The notes under the pieces: model-generated
What the model was told of the DNA's origin: nothing
Databases searched by the model: none
Seen by the model: the letters and a program-made list of their open reading frames with translations, nothing else
Program-made: the position numbers and the translations under genes
Shown here: piece by piece, positions 1-11,399 of the stretch
Numbering within the stretch: the first letter of the stretch is position 1
How the letters are laid out: each line of letters starts with the position of its first letter
Origin: Fasciola hepatica
Lineage: Eukaryota; Platyhelminthes; Trematoda; Plagiorchiida; Fasciolidae
Reading direction: 5' to 3'
NCBI GenBank assembly: GCA_948099385.1
Contig: CANUEZ040000151.1
Coordinates: forward strand, 4,844,001 to 4,908,000
Length of the DNA stretch: 64,000 nucleotides

Positions 1-2140
1 CTTAGATGTTTGCTCTCTGCCTGCCTTGGCCACCAAGTACCTCTCTCCGGACCAGTTTCAAGGTTCTCACTCTAGCTCCTCTTGTCTCGCCTAAGGTTAG
101 CCTTCTACCTCTGTCGATCCCGCCTCCTCCGGACAACACAACAGAATTATACAAAAAGCAAACCTGGTCATCCATGTACCGGCCCTGAAAAGCCTTTCAC
201 AATCCAAACAACGGCCTAAGAACTGTCCATGTTAGTCCGACTTTCTGCGAGTGACGCAGGCACGGTTTTCCTTATCTCTAGAAACCGAGGTGGGGCCGAG
301 GTGAAAAAGCAGTAGCAACGTACTTGTGAAGAAATATCAGCACCTCCAACCGAAGCTCCAGGTCCGTTTTCCCTGTCATTCCTCGCAAGGTTAGATCAGC
401 CACTTTTTCTTCTGACCCTGTGTGGCAGGAACATGAAGCTTTGCAATTCGAGGATACAGATACGCAATAGCCTTAAATGGGCACCATACAGCGCATGTAC
501 CTGACGACGACTGCAGTGGAAATTCAGTTGGCAGAACTCACCAAGAGTGAGGCTCAAGTAAATTCGGCAGGGTTTATCTTTTAAAGGGATTCTGCAATCG
601 TTTTTCCGTTTAAAATGAGTGACGAATGAACTTTTGCGATCTCCTTTTATTGTAGCATACACCGTTTCATGGGCCAGAGGTTGTTCCTTCCCAACTCAGT
701 GGAGGCATCCACCTGGGAAGTGGGACCCGGCCAGTCTAGTTGCTGGCGGTAAGAGGTATCAGGACGGCAAAGAGAGATGGCTATAAGGTGGTTCCTGTTC
801 TTTACAGACGGCTAGGTTCATTGTGTCTGCCAGTACAGATAGCCTGCAATTCTTAGTTGGACTGATAGAAATTAAGACAAAAGCGGATGTAAGTAGCTCG
901 ACATACTTTGCGCTTGACGGTTAGTATAGACTGTTTTGCTTCTTTTAGTGGGTTGATTGAGTGCTCGGCGGGGCTCATGGGGTTTAACAGTATCTCCTTG
1001 CCAAAGGTTCCAGACAACTAATGAGGGACTTGAAGGTTGTCCAAAGGGAAGCTTTTTCTCAGGAAACCGGGGTCATGCTTTCTGGAAACCCTACGTGTGG
1101 GAAGAGAGCGATATGCTGTTTATACTGCAAGCTTCACTCGATTAACATAAATGAGTCGGTATACGTTTTCGGATGACTACTGTGGTAAGAGTCGGCAAAG
1201 GACACTTTACCTCCCATAGATTTTAGATTGAATACCGCATTAAAATCTGCTGGTTCGGCATTTCATGAAATTGGAAGAGTATATCGGGCGAAGCAAAGCG
1301 TTTTTCGAAGTTTGTTAGGTGAACTGGGTTGCACACCACAGGTCAGTCCTCAGCGGGGTAAGATAAGTGTAACGTAGTGAACACTGATCTGTCCTAATGG
1401 TACTTCCAGGGTAACTGCCGTGCATATGCAACTTTTCGGCACTGCTCAGTGATAAAATCTAGACTATTGACACAAAACAAAAACCCGTTGCAGTTAGATG
1501 GGCTCAGCAACCACCAGGCCCGTGCCTTTGTCCCAACAACACACTGATCTTTGGCCACGGGAGCTGTGATCTCTTGGGCTGCTTTTGCGGGCACAGGACT
1601 GGTCCGCTTGAGGTATTTTAAATCGCTTCGGCATTGGAGAGGATTGACTTCCTGAACTTTTTGAAGCGGTTTGTGAACACTAAATTTTCCGCAAAGCCTC
1701 TGCTTGTGAGGCATATCGGCTGCATGGGCCGGCACTGGGATGGGTATGGTATTGTTGCTTTCTTAGGCTACTGATGAAAGACAGAGCAATCAAACTCAGC
1801 TGCACAGGCGCCGGCCGGTTCTGGCGGAGTATCCGCCAGCACGGGAGAATGATAGTGATTATATGCAGCACCAGGTAGAATGAAAGGGAGAATCGGATTC
1901 AGATTTCGGCACCAAAAGCGGTTCAGCGATGAACGCAAACAAACAAAATGGCTGCCCTCATAATCGATAAAAAACTGGACACACAGAGAAAGAAAACGTG
2001 AAAGAACGTTTATCAGTGGAATCCTAAGAACAACAAACGCACCTCGCTATAAGCAGCGTTCAGACCTCAGCTACTGTGTACATGCGAGTAATAGGAGTTC
2101 AGGTTCGTGCAATAGGGCTCAACATGAAGCCTGAACACTC
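1..2140. other. unassigned stretch
   Basis: I see no convincing gene here. The open frames are short (up to 113 codons), lie on both strands and show no family motif. A short block near 300-355 resembles 40,615-40,670 (both read roughly aacgt..gtgaa.aa.tatcagcac), so part of this stretch may be a dispersed repeat of unknown type. Confidence 0.4.
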
Positions 2141-2149
2141 AGCTCTGTG

Positions 2150-2405
2150 TTGCAACGTATTGGAATCCCTGTACTGCCTTTTTGTCGTAGCCAGGAATCC
2201 CCGGCGGCGCGCATCCACGGAGCCCACATGCAGCTTTGATGCTCGGCAAACGATTGTGATCCAAACATATCAACCACACGACCATCCGGGCTGGCCCTCA
2301 GAGGTTCTTTCAATATCCACGCCAAGTGGTATAGCACCCATCCGCCACTGGCATTGAACGATAAAATAACAGCTACCCGCACGATAATCAACTCCTCAGG
2401 CCGAT
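2150..2405 (-). repeat. tRNA-derived SINE, decayed copy 1
   Basis: This block aligns by eye over about 250 bp with 61,560-61,815. Shared landmarks in the same order are 'atccgggctgg' (2,283), 'aacgattgtga' (2,249), 'tatagcaccc' (2,330) and 'actcc' (2,390). In the better copy, the minus strand carries a tRNA-like region with a B-box of type GGTTCGAGTCC. Here that box is mutated beyond recognition, so this is the older copy. The minus orientation follows from the tRNA-like part of the second copy. Confidence 0.6.
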
Positions 2406-2409
2406 TCTT

Positions 2410-5400
2410 CCTCCGTGGGCCGGCCAAAGTACAAGGAAAGCACTTCGTTAAAAATGTTGCGCAGATATTGTCCGCTGTGTGCATCTGAGTAGCAAAAGCC
2501 TATTTTTAGTGTTTTCCGCCGCGCTCTTCCTGTTAAAGACTCGCCCTGATTCACTCCACATTTTGTTATGACTCCTTCAAATAACTTGACTCGTGTGATG
2601 GTTCTCGATTGCGCACCTTTGATCAGTTTCTCTCATAGAGCGGAAAAGGACATTGAACATATTAGCTACCTTTGGAGGCATCGTATTATTTAACTTATTG
2701 TAGCGAAATCCCGATACCCGGACTGCATCAGCTTGTAAAGTGTCACTATTGTTCCGTAGCACACATTACAGTCGTCTATTTACAAACAAAACACACGAAA
2801 GCTTTGGGCTGTCAAGCACGTTCCAAAAGAGTTTGATAATTAGGCTTTACCAGAGAGCCTCTGGGCTACCTGTTTCATTATGATAGTTTAGAAGACCGGC
2901 GAAGGCTTTGCGGGTGACTCCTATCAAGAGGAACGAATAATATCAGGTTTGTGTTGAACAAACTTTCTGCTTCCCCAAATACAGATGCATGTATGTCATT
3001 TCATGTAATTGGGAATGAATCTGCAGTCATTCATAAGTATCACATTGATTTGCTAGACATCGGCCTGTCCAGGGATAAGTTGCTGGGTTATACAACGATT
3101 CATTCCACGGTACAACGTATATGTTCAAGGTAATGCAAACACCAACATCATTATTCCTAAACGGTGGCCAGTACACTGTTCTCTGTATAAAGCATCTTGA
3201 AGATAGGTAGCATTACATTTGCACAGCACTGATATTAAGGGGGCTTAGAAGTGATCCATACCATCTGAGATTCAGATTATTATCCTACGACGAAAACAAG
3301 TGCAGGTTCAAATGACTTCCATGACTCCCAAAACAAAAAGGAAGATTTTTTCGACTCCACTGACAGATTTTTTCAACCCCTTTTAGCCAAGCTTAAAATG
3401 GAGGACGGCATCAAATACATGGAATAAAAATGCAGATCCTACGCTTAAATACATCTACCGAATATTTACGGATCGAATAGCCACAAGCAGATCCTGCGGA
3501 ATGCCGATTACCTAGTGCACCCGCACTGCAGCTTGATAAGCACAAATCAATCATCTTACAGATAAATAACACCACATTCTGCCTGAATAGTCACCTTATA
3601 CGCGTGTAGCACATTTTTACACAAAACTAGAAAGAAGCATCAGCTTGGGGGACAGAATAAAGCACATCAACTGAAAAATTCGAATGCATGTCGCAAGTCC
3701 ACCGTGGATGAGAAAATATTTCAATATAAAACAAGGGATCATTGAATCTTCTACGAAAGTGACTGTCCACTTAAAAAGAGGGGCCGTTTCAAAAAACCTT
3801 GGGTGGAAGAGGGGGTATTTACGGGCCAAGCCGAAGATTTTATTGCCTGAGCTTGGGGGTTGTTCCTGCCGGAAGGCCATTTATTAGTCCCACTGAGCAT
3901 TTATATGATGCCCGTTCCGCATTTACTTGGATTATCCTAATTACTCATTTGGCCCGCTCATACTGTACGATCGTGTTTTTCTGGGTTCGCACCAGGTGAA
4001 GTTTCCTGCTGCGCTGGGGCTAGGTTGAAAAGGCAGGCATCAGGTTTATGGAAGTCCACCAGAACTGCTTTGATCTAATTTGATCCTCCCCAGCTGGTTA
4101 GTGATGTTCCCGGCCGCTGGTAACGGGCGATGCTCTCCCACAGTGACGAACCCAGCTCGGGAGTAGACGCCATGGAAGGCGCTTCGGGTTGCCTCTGCGA
4201 TCGTTTACCGTTTGCCGAGTGATCTGGTTCCAAGTATATTTTTCATGCCATAGTCTACAGTATCTTGTCACTTGCTGCAAGTAGCGCTTCCCTATAGCCT
4301 GCGTTTCCAAATTCAGCTAGCGCTGGCTCAGCCTGAAGGACCTTTTGTTGATGGCATGCTATGGAAAGCCTACTGTTATTACCAAGCTTGTCACATGATG
4401 ACGCATGTCTCCCTGTCAGCCGGGCTACTCGAAATGATAATTCGATGATTCCCTAATCAATACTTTCTGATGTCTTCCAATGGCTCTCTAGGTACCCTTG
4501 GCCAGTCTACTTAACTGCTGAGTCCAGCAGCTGGTTTCCCCCTCTGATGATGTCAGTTTTACCTGACGAGAATTCATTGGACATCGCATCGGGAGATTTC
4601 CACATACATGGCTTTTTCGAACTTCTCAAGTCTAGCCTCCACTGTTTCCAGCCTTGAACTAGTTTTTGTTGCACCAGAGCTAGTGCGAATAACGATTTCG
4701 TCAGAAGTGTCAGCAGTTTCCTGAAAAAGCTGAAGACAAGCCCTTTTATCCCTGCCTAACTCAGTGAATCCGTGCATACCCAGACCGGCCCACTATTTTC
4801 CAGGTGACTTTCGAAAGCTTTACCAGTTGGCCCACTGCATTTCCGACGAAACCAACGGTCACAGATATCACAGCATATTCCTTTCTCTATTTCTTTCGAA
4901 CGCCCAGCATCTCGGCAAGGGAGTATTTAGGATTCCGTCGAATAATGATTTTGCCCCCTGTTGATTTTCGATTAAGGTTGCCTGGTGGGGTAGAATGCAC
5001 TTATTAGGAACATAGAAGGGTTGAACAAATGTCATGGACTCTGTGTATTCAGCCATTTTTAAACTGCCGGTAAGATTCCGAGCCCTCAGGGTTTTTCTGG
5101 CGTGCATCCGGCCACAAACGTGTGTCTGTTTTTGAGACCAGTAAAGCTGCGCATTGCGAAACACTCGGTGTCTTTGATGTCATCTTGTCAAATATATGGT
5201 GTTGTGTTAAATATTGCGTTCCATTACCAGAATTTCCCCCCCCCCCTATTGATTCCTCTGGCGATAAACGTCCTCTATAAAAGCCATTTTTTAATTTTCC
5301 TCTCTTTCTTAGCTTTTCCTCGGGAAAACAGGCGATGCAACGCGGATCTTCGATCGGAATAACCCATCAAGGTGCCATTCTTCAATATTTTCCTGCACAA

Positions 5401-5615
5401 AGTGATCCCATTTCAAGATGCAATGAAATTTCCAACTCATTCAACTCATGTTCCTCTTCCTCGGAGTACGCAGAATCAACTGAAACTTTGCCTTCAAAAT
5501 TTAAAAGTACCGTTTGCAAGAATGATGCTCAATCTATCACAGGGCCTCCTATGAAGGGAAAATGCCTTTGCGACTCTTCAGAGAGAATTGCCCAGCGGTC
5601 CTCGGAGGACCAAAA
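2410..5615. other. unassigned stretch
   Basis: No gene is supported. A run of C lies near 5,237-5,246. The minus-strand frame at 4,574-4,777 contains 'ACLQLFQETADTSDE', which resembles 'DCFELFQETDHADQE' in the minus frame at 11,951-12,133. The two spots may therefore be remains of one old coding repeat whose family I cannot name. Confidence 0.35.
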
Positions 5616-5654
5616 CCCGAATTAATAATATTAATAATAATAGCAATAATAATG

Positions 5655-8245
5655 ACAGTTTATTTCGGAAACGCCCTAAGCATGCCGTGTGCATTATCTT
5701 GTTGATACAGGTGATGGAATGGACAGGTATAATTCATGGAAATATGGAGACTCTAATGACAATATTGGATAAAAGGCTCAGAAAGGGGAATAAAGTAAGA
5801 TGAGAATAGGATAAATGTATGCACACTATGGAGATTGTGTGGAGTTTAGATGGGCTCAAGAGCGGATTTGAATGGATTTCCGGTGAGTTTGAAAGTCAGG
5901 GTCAGATGGACTGAATGGCTGGTCCGGGTTGATACTTATGGAGGCCGACTGGTAAACATGAGAAAAGCTGGAAATCGGTATAAGGAAATGCAGTGGCAAC
6001 GAACGATGGAGAAAAAGGTGAGGTGCACTGCAGTGGGTAAAATAACAATGAGGCCTTGGTACTCTGCACTGGATTGTCGGCGGACAAGACACAAAACTCA
6101 TCGTAAAACAGGCAGCGAACAATGCAAGACGTAGAGGGTTGATCAGATTAGAAAACGATTTAAAAGGATTGGATACGGTAGATGTGAGGCACAGATGTAA
6201 AATTGATGGATGCATATGATGACCATTGTTGGGAGGATGGCAAGAGAAATGGCCGGTGAGGAACTGCAAGATGCAGAGCGCGTGCACATATACATATATG
6301 CGCAAGTTTGTATATATATATTTATGTAGATTTATTATATATATATGTATAGGTATAAGGGAAGCAGGAGCAATAACAATGGGGTCGTAGAAAGAAATTA
6401 TCATTCATCAGGAGGAGTAGGTAATGTTAGATCAATTGGTTGTAGAATTACCTTTGGAATGTCGTGGTGGATTAACTTCATGACAAGTGCACATGGCAGC
6501 CCAACGGAGAGAACAATAGAATGCGAAAGCACAGAAGTGATGAAGACTGTGAGGAGCAGTTCATGGAAGAGTGAAGATGAAAGAGAGGATCGCTGATAAC
6601 AGGTAAGATTGGGTCTAATTATTTGATCAATGCAGGTGCGAGATGTAGTGACGGACCAGAGAAATCGGGTAGTGACAGGTCAAACGATTTGGAACTGTAA
6701 AAGGACTTCATGACGTAACGTTGTCTCTGCAATGGTGGAACATGGAAAAGCGGACCACACAGGAAGGTACAGAAAAATGCCCGTAGCGAGCAATAAACAG
6801 ATCGAAGGATGCAAGCAATGACCGGGGAGACACAGGTAAGAAATCACCAATCAGATCATTTTACTGCAGATGAAACACGAAGGAGGAAGACAAGGAAGCG
6901 GGACGCCCCGAGATAAGTGAACCAGTAATAGAACAAAAAGGCCACAAAAGTGAATGCGCGACGGAGTTGGGGCAATGGAGCTGGAGAGCTGTGTGCTGGC
7001 AGACAATTGAACGAGTAGATACTAATCAGGACACTGGAAAGAACCACGGAGTAATCGCGGAGCCAAATGAGGAAAATATGGTGGTGGTGATTAGATAATA
7101 AATACGACTGTAAAAGATGCGAAGTTTGGAGCGGCAAGTTCTAATATGCGGATTGGTCATGGGTAAGGGTGCGACTGGTGCATCATATCATTGAGCATGA
7201 GGAGGGAGAACAAGGAGGGATTTAACAGAACAAAAGTATAAGAATGCTTCCAATGGGCGTTCTGAGCATAGAGTGATACCAAATGCATAGAGGATAGAAG
7301 CCAGCAATGACCGCAGGTGGGAGAAGAGATATTGGCCAGCGTCGACAGAGAAGAGTGTTTGGGACGATAGTGAGTCAATGCAATGAAAGTTGATGTAGAG
7401 GGAGGCGATAGGAGGAAGGACAAAATGGGAAGGTGTGCATACCGTGGTAGAGCGACAAAAATGGAAAGTGGTAACAGATGATAAGAGCTATAGGTGAACA
7501 AACTGTGGCGGAAGAAGAATGAGGAGCATGCAATTTTCAACCGACAGCATTGGATGCGGTGTTCCGGGTAAAGTCAGAGCGTGCCATCCGCAACCGGTGC
7601 TAGTGGGTGGGACTGGCCGTGCGATGGGCACCCAACCTGAAAAACACCTCGTGAAGTGAACACAGGAGGTGTGATCCATCAGTCTAGTTGCGCTCGCACA
7701 TCGTTGCAGACGGCCTGCACGCCCGATGTGCGCCGGCCATAGCGGTGGATCTGACCGCACCCCGCACTGTTGGGAGTGGCATGAGTGTTCATGGATAATT
7801 GTACAGGGAACAAAACGACCTCGATGGGGGTGCGTGAACCAGGAACAAGTGGCCAAGACGTGAGACCATGGACCGGAGAGCTTACGGAAACAGCGAGTGG
7901 TAGACGACCGTGTAGCAATATTACACAGGTTCACCTGCCGGGGAGGTGGTAAGTACAGTGCCCGAAGTGGTTGGCCGTCATTGAGGATCACTGGAAAGAA
8001 GAAAGTGATAGAGAAGCGCAGTCTGTGTGTGCCTCAGCTGAGAACCAACGAATGCTGAGGAGAAAAAATAGTGAATATGATGGATGAGAGACGAAGGTAG
8101 GTGGGCAATAGGGTTGTCTTTTGATGGCAGGAGGTAAATTCGCTATGGATCAGTGAAGGCAATGGCCTTGGTTAGCGGCACTAGAGAGTGGAAAGGTGTC
8201 GGTCATGTGGTTTACCTAGTGGCCCGTGGCTCAGAGGTAGTAGAG
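5655..8245 (-). other. long non-coding 3' region of the CR1-like element
   Basis: Between the ORF2 stop (8,246) and the 3' tail (5,654) there are about 2.6 kb with no coding signal I trust. The 182-codon minus frame at 5,856-6,404 and the 167-codon frame at 7,488-7,991 have low-complexity composition and no motif. Blocks here recur at 32,110-33,450, for example 'gtcagggtcagatg' (5,896) against 'gtcaaggtcagatg' (32,336), and 'gcaggtgcgagatgtagtgacgg' (about 6,632) against the similar block at 33,015. The region is therefore part of the repeat family and not a chance flank. AT-rich stretches lie at about 6,287-6,350. Confidence 0.55.
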
Positions 8246-10882
8246 TTACAGTATGAGGCCTCTGTAAGAAGCCAAGTTGGTGAAGACGAGCTCATTGGTG
8301 AGCAATATAGTATTAAGGACAGTTAGGTATGACAAAAGGGCGAGCCTAAAAGCGAACATTGAGGAGGCACTGCGCACGCTAATAGGCAGCTTATTCCAGA
8401 TTTTGGAATAAGCTGACAGAAAGAATCGGGACTTCAGACAGAGATTAGAATGAGGGACAGTGAGAGAGAAAGCACGGTGTCGGATCGGGTAGGAGCAGGG
8501 CGCGGCGAATGAGATGGAATAAGAGGTGTAGGCCGGGTTAGGGATTAGCTTAAAGAGGAAAATCAGGTTGAGCCTCATGCGACGAATCTATAGAGGCTCA
8601 ATTTGTAGGAGCTCACAGCACTGGCGGTGTGTTAGGGCTAGGGATGAGCCCAACAGCTTTTGATGAAAGTTCGCTGAACGTTCTCAAGAGATACATTAGA
8701 GGAACGTGGCCAGAGGCTGGAGGTAATGGGACAATATTCTAGGAGCGGTCTCACATGTGAGAGATACATGGAGAGGCGACTGGCCGGTATTAAGAAACAC
8801 CGAGTGATCAGGCCTAGGGTTCGCTTAGCCTTAGCGATTTGGAACGATGCCTGTTCTGAGAAGTTAAAGGAACAAGGGTAGCGTACGCCAAGGTCGGTAA
8901 CCATGGGGTGTATGGGGATAGGCAGGCCGTCGAGACAAATTTGGCCGGGTGGTACGATGCACTTGTATGGTGGGAGGAAGCTTTTTCTCCGCAAGGAATT
9001 TCATGAACCACGAGAAGCACCAAGTTTGGAGAACGAGCTAGTCACGCAACATGTTGCACAGGGTCACGGATGGGTCACTAGGGAGGAAAGAAAACACTAT
9101 TTTTATATCGTCAGCAAAGAGGAAAGTGGTGCCGTATCGAATAGAAGAGAAAATGTCATTGATATAAATAAGGAATAGTAACGGGCCTAGGACACTGCCT
9201 TGGATGACGCCGCTAGTAATTGGTTTGGCGGAAGATAGCTGGCCGTCGACGAGCACGGCTTGTGATCTTTGAGAGAAATAAGAGGATAGCCAGGAGAGAA
9301 GAGGTCCAGTAATACCGAGAGACCGCATTTTGGCCAGCAGATGCATATGGGGAACACGGTCAAAAGCCTTAGACATGTCGAGGTACAGGACAATTACAGA
9401 GTTGCCGGTGTCAGCAGCAGACGATAGGACATTGAGAAAGTCAAGCTGGCAGGAAGAGCAGGAACGGGAGTTAACAAAACCATGCTGACCAGGGTTCAGC
9501 AGGTTGTTAGATTAGAGGTACTGGACAATGTGTTTTTTATAATTCTCTCCACAGTTTTGCAAACTACTGGGGTGTGATAAATGGGCCGATAGTTATCTGG
9601 GTCGTGTATTGCACCCTTTTTGAAGCGCGGGACTATGACGGAGGATTTCCACTGACGTGGGACAAAACTGAGAAGCATGGATGTGGTATACATATTAAGT
9701 AACAATGAAGGGAGGTCAGGACCACCGAAACGGAGGAGGGCCGGTAGGAGATCATCTGATCCCGGTTTCAGGGAAGGTTTAATAGAGGAAACTAGTTTTT
9801 CAGTTTCTAGATGGGAGAAGGGAATCGATGAAAGAGAGGCAAAGGTGCAGGGGTGGATTGTAGGAGGGGGAATACCAGGACAGCCTATAAGGGGGGAAGA
9901 AAATTGATCATTGAAGACTTCAGAAATAGATGCTGGAGTATTAGCGGTAGATGAGCCACAGATGAGGAATTTGGGTGAGGTATGATTGGATTGATCGGAC
10001 CTTTTACTAAGCAGGTTGGACAGGTAGCCAGTTGTGTTTGGGTGTGCTAGGGCGATGGCCTCTTGCCTTCTCAGATGCGAATCGACCATGCAACGCAGCT
10101 TCAGTTGTAGCTGGTTTATGCGCAGGAGAACTGTTAAGTCGTGTGACCTAGCGAAGGTAAGTTGCAACTTAGACAACTTACGCTCTAAAAGTGACAGGCG
10201 TGAGCTGCTGGACTTCGGTCGTGGATCGGCACATGGGTTGGCGGTATTTAGGTAGTGTAGGAGGTTGGGGTAAAGAGAGTTCATAACAGTGACGGGGTCG
10301 GATGAAAGAAAGAATGTGTCCCAGTTAAGGGAGCGGATTATCATTGGCACTAGGGGCCAGTTACAGGAACGGTAGGAAGTCGGTACGGGGAGAGAGGGTT
10401 GCATTGGATGAGAACAGCTGAAGCAATTGAACTTGCACCTAACAATAAGTAGGTCACTACCCGGGAAGAAATCAGTAATCTAGGTGATCATATCAGGAAC
10501 ATCAATGAAGAATACTAGGTCTAAGATGTTGTTCCCCCTAGTAGGGCAGAAGACATGTTGGGTCCGTCCACCAAGACGGACACAGGAAAGGAAGGTGGAG
10601 AGGGCAGGGGGGCTAGTATAGGAGGACCAGCAATTGGAAGGAAGGTTGAAGTCACCCGCAATAATTTTGCACTGGCAGGGTAGTCAAGCACAGCATCAAA
10701 GACATCCACAGCAGAATCAATTTTTGCAGGCTCCAGACCCGGGGGACATAGACGCAGCCAAGGAGGAGGTTCTGGCTGGAGGCGTGAATGGATAGCCATA
10801 ACGAATCCTCAATAAGGAGAAGAGAGGGGTGGTCAATAACACTAGCGTGGACTAGCAATGTGGCCACGGGTGCGGAGGGCAC
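8246..10882 (-). pseudogene. CR1-like ORF2 remnant (endonuclease-reverse transcriptase)
   Basis: The longest open pieces on the minus strand are 10,404-9,496 (302 codons), 9,376-9,038, 8,994-8,638 and 8,578-8,246. In order they show an endonuclease 'GDFN' block near 10,655 and 'GNNILDLVF' near 10,530. Next come the RT entry motif 'IHDPDNYRPI' near 9,600, 'MSKAFDRVPH' at 9,376, 'GVIQGSVLGPLLFLIYIND' near 9,200 and the catalytic 'FLFADDIK' near 9,120. The C-terminal 'SRFFLSAYSKIWNKLP' lies near 8,400. These match, block for block, the much better ORF2 at 23,787-26,861. The N-terminal part of the endonuclease appears deleted: the linker runs almost directly into the strand before 'EDSLWLSI'. Frameshifts separate the pieces, so no functional protein is expected. 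Confidence 0.8.
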
Positions 10883-11399
10883 CGGTCAGGAAAAAAAGCA
10901 AGATCATCATAAGGCCGGTAGGTAGGTATGGGGGTGAATGCATGCGGGGGAGTAACTGGGACGTAGTGTGAGGTGGGGGGCGGGAAGGGAGTGGCGAAAT
11001 TTGGAAAGGTTTGGAGGCTCATGAGGGGCAGAGGAGCCTGTACGTGGGGAGGTGGGGCGAGGAGGCGGGATACAGGTACGAACCTAGAGTATCTGCTAGG
11101 GTATGTACCTGGTACTTCAAGGTTAGATGAAGGTTGGTGGAGGTGGGCAGGGGGGAACAGCGGAGGCATGCTGGGGCTATTGCACGAAGGGCTGGTATCT
11201 TGGGGGCATAAGAATCCCCTTTGTGGCCACTGTGATGTTCCGTCAACCCGTGTGCTTCCCGGGCAGGTAAACTTACCAGTCGATCAACAGTCAATGGAGC
11301 AATAACAACAAAGCCAATGCTGGTAGCACGTTCCCATCTGGAAAGGGTTTGTGTGTCAGGCGTTTTTGTTGGCATCTGTAAAACAAAAGTACTCTCCAG

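Larger units (their letters stand above)
5621..11375 (-). mobile_element. CR1-like non-LTR retrotransposon, decayed
   Basis: Read on the minus strand, this element has a proline-rich linker (about 11,170-10,890), a partial endonuclease, a reverse transcriptase, a C-terminal region ending at 8,246, and about 2.6 kb of non-coding 3' sequence. It ends in a (TTA)n-type tail at 5,654-5,621. The tail is preceded by a motif seen at four other minus-strand ends in the window (plus-strand form 'gtttatttcggaaacgcc' at 5,658). The 5' limit is uncertain, and no ORF1 was recognised. The coding part is broken by frameshifts and stops, so it is not autonomous. A CR1/Jockey-group assignment rests on the domain order and the 'GVIQGSVLGPLLFLIYIND' block; the exact clade was not tested. 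Confidence 0.75.

Noticed and set aside
5856..6404. 182-codon minus-strand frame as a membrane protein
   Set aside because: It lies in the LINE 3' non-coding region, is low complexity, and the matching region at 32 kb does not keep the frame.
7488..7991. 167-codon minus-strand frame as a Cys-rich protein
   Set aside because: It is in the same LINE 3' region, has no Cys spacing of a known finger, and is not conserved in the other copies.
10973..11305. 110-codon glycine-rich plus-strand frame
   Set aside because: It is the antisense of the proline-rich linker of the minus-strand LINE.
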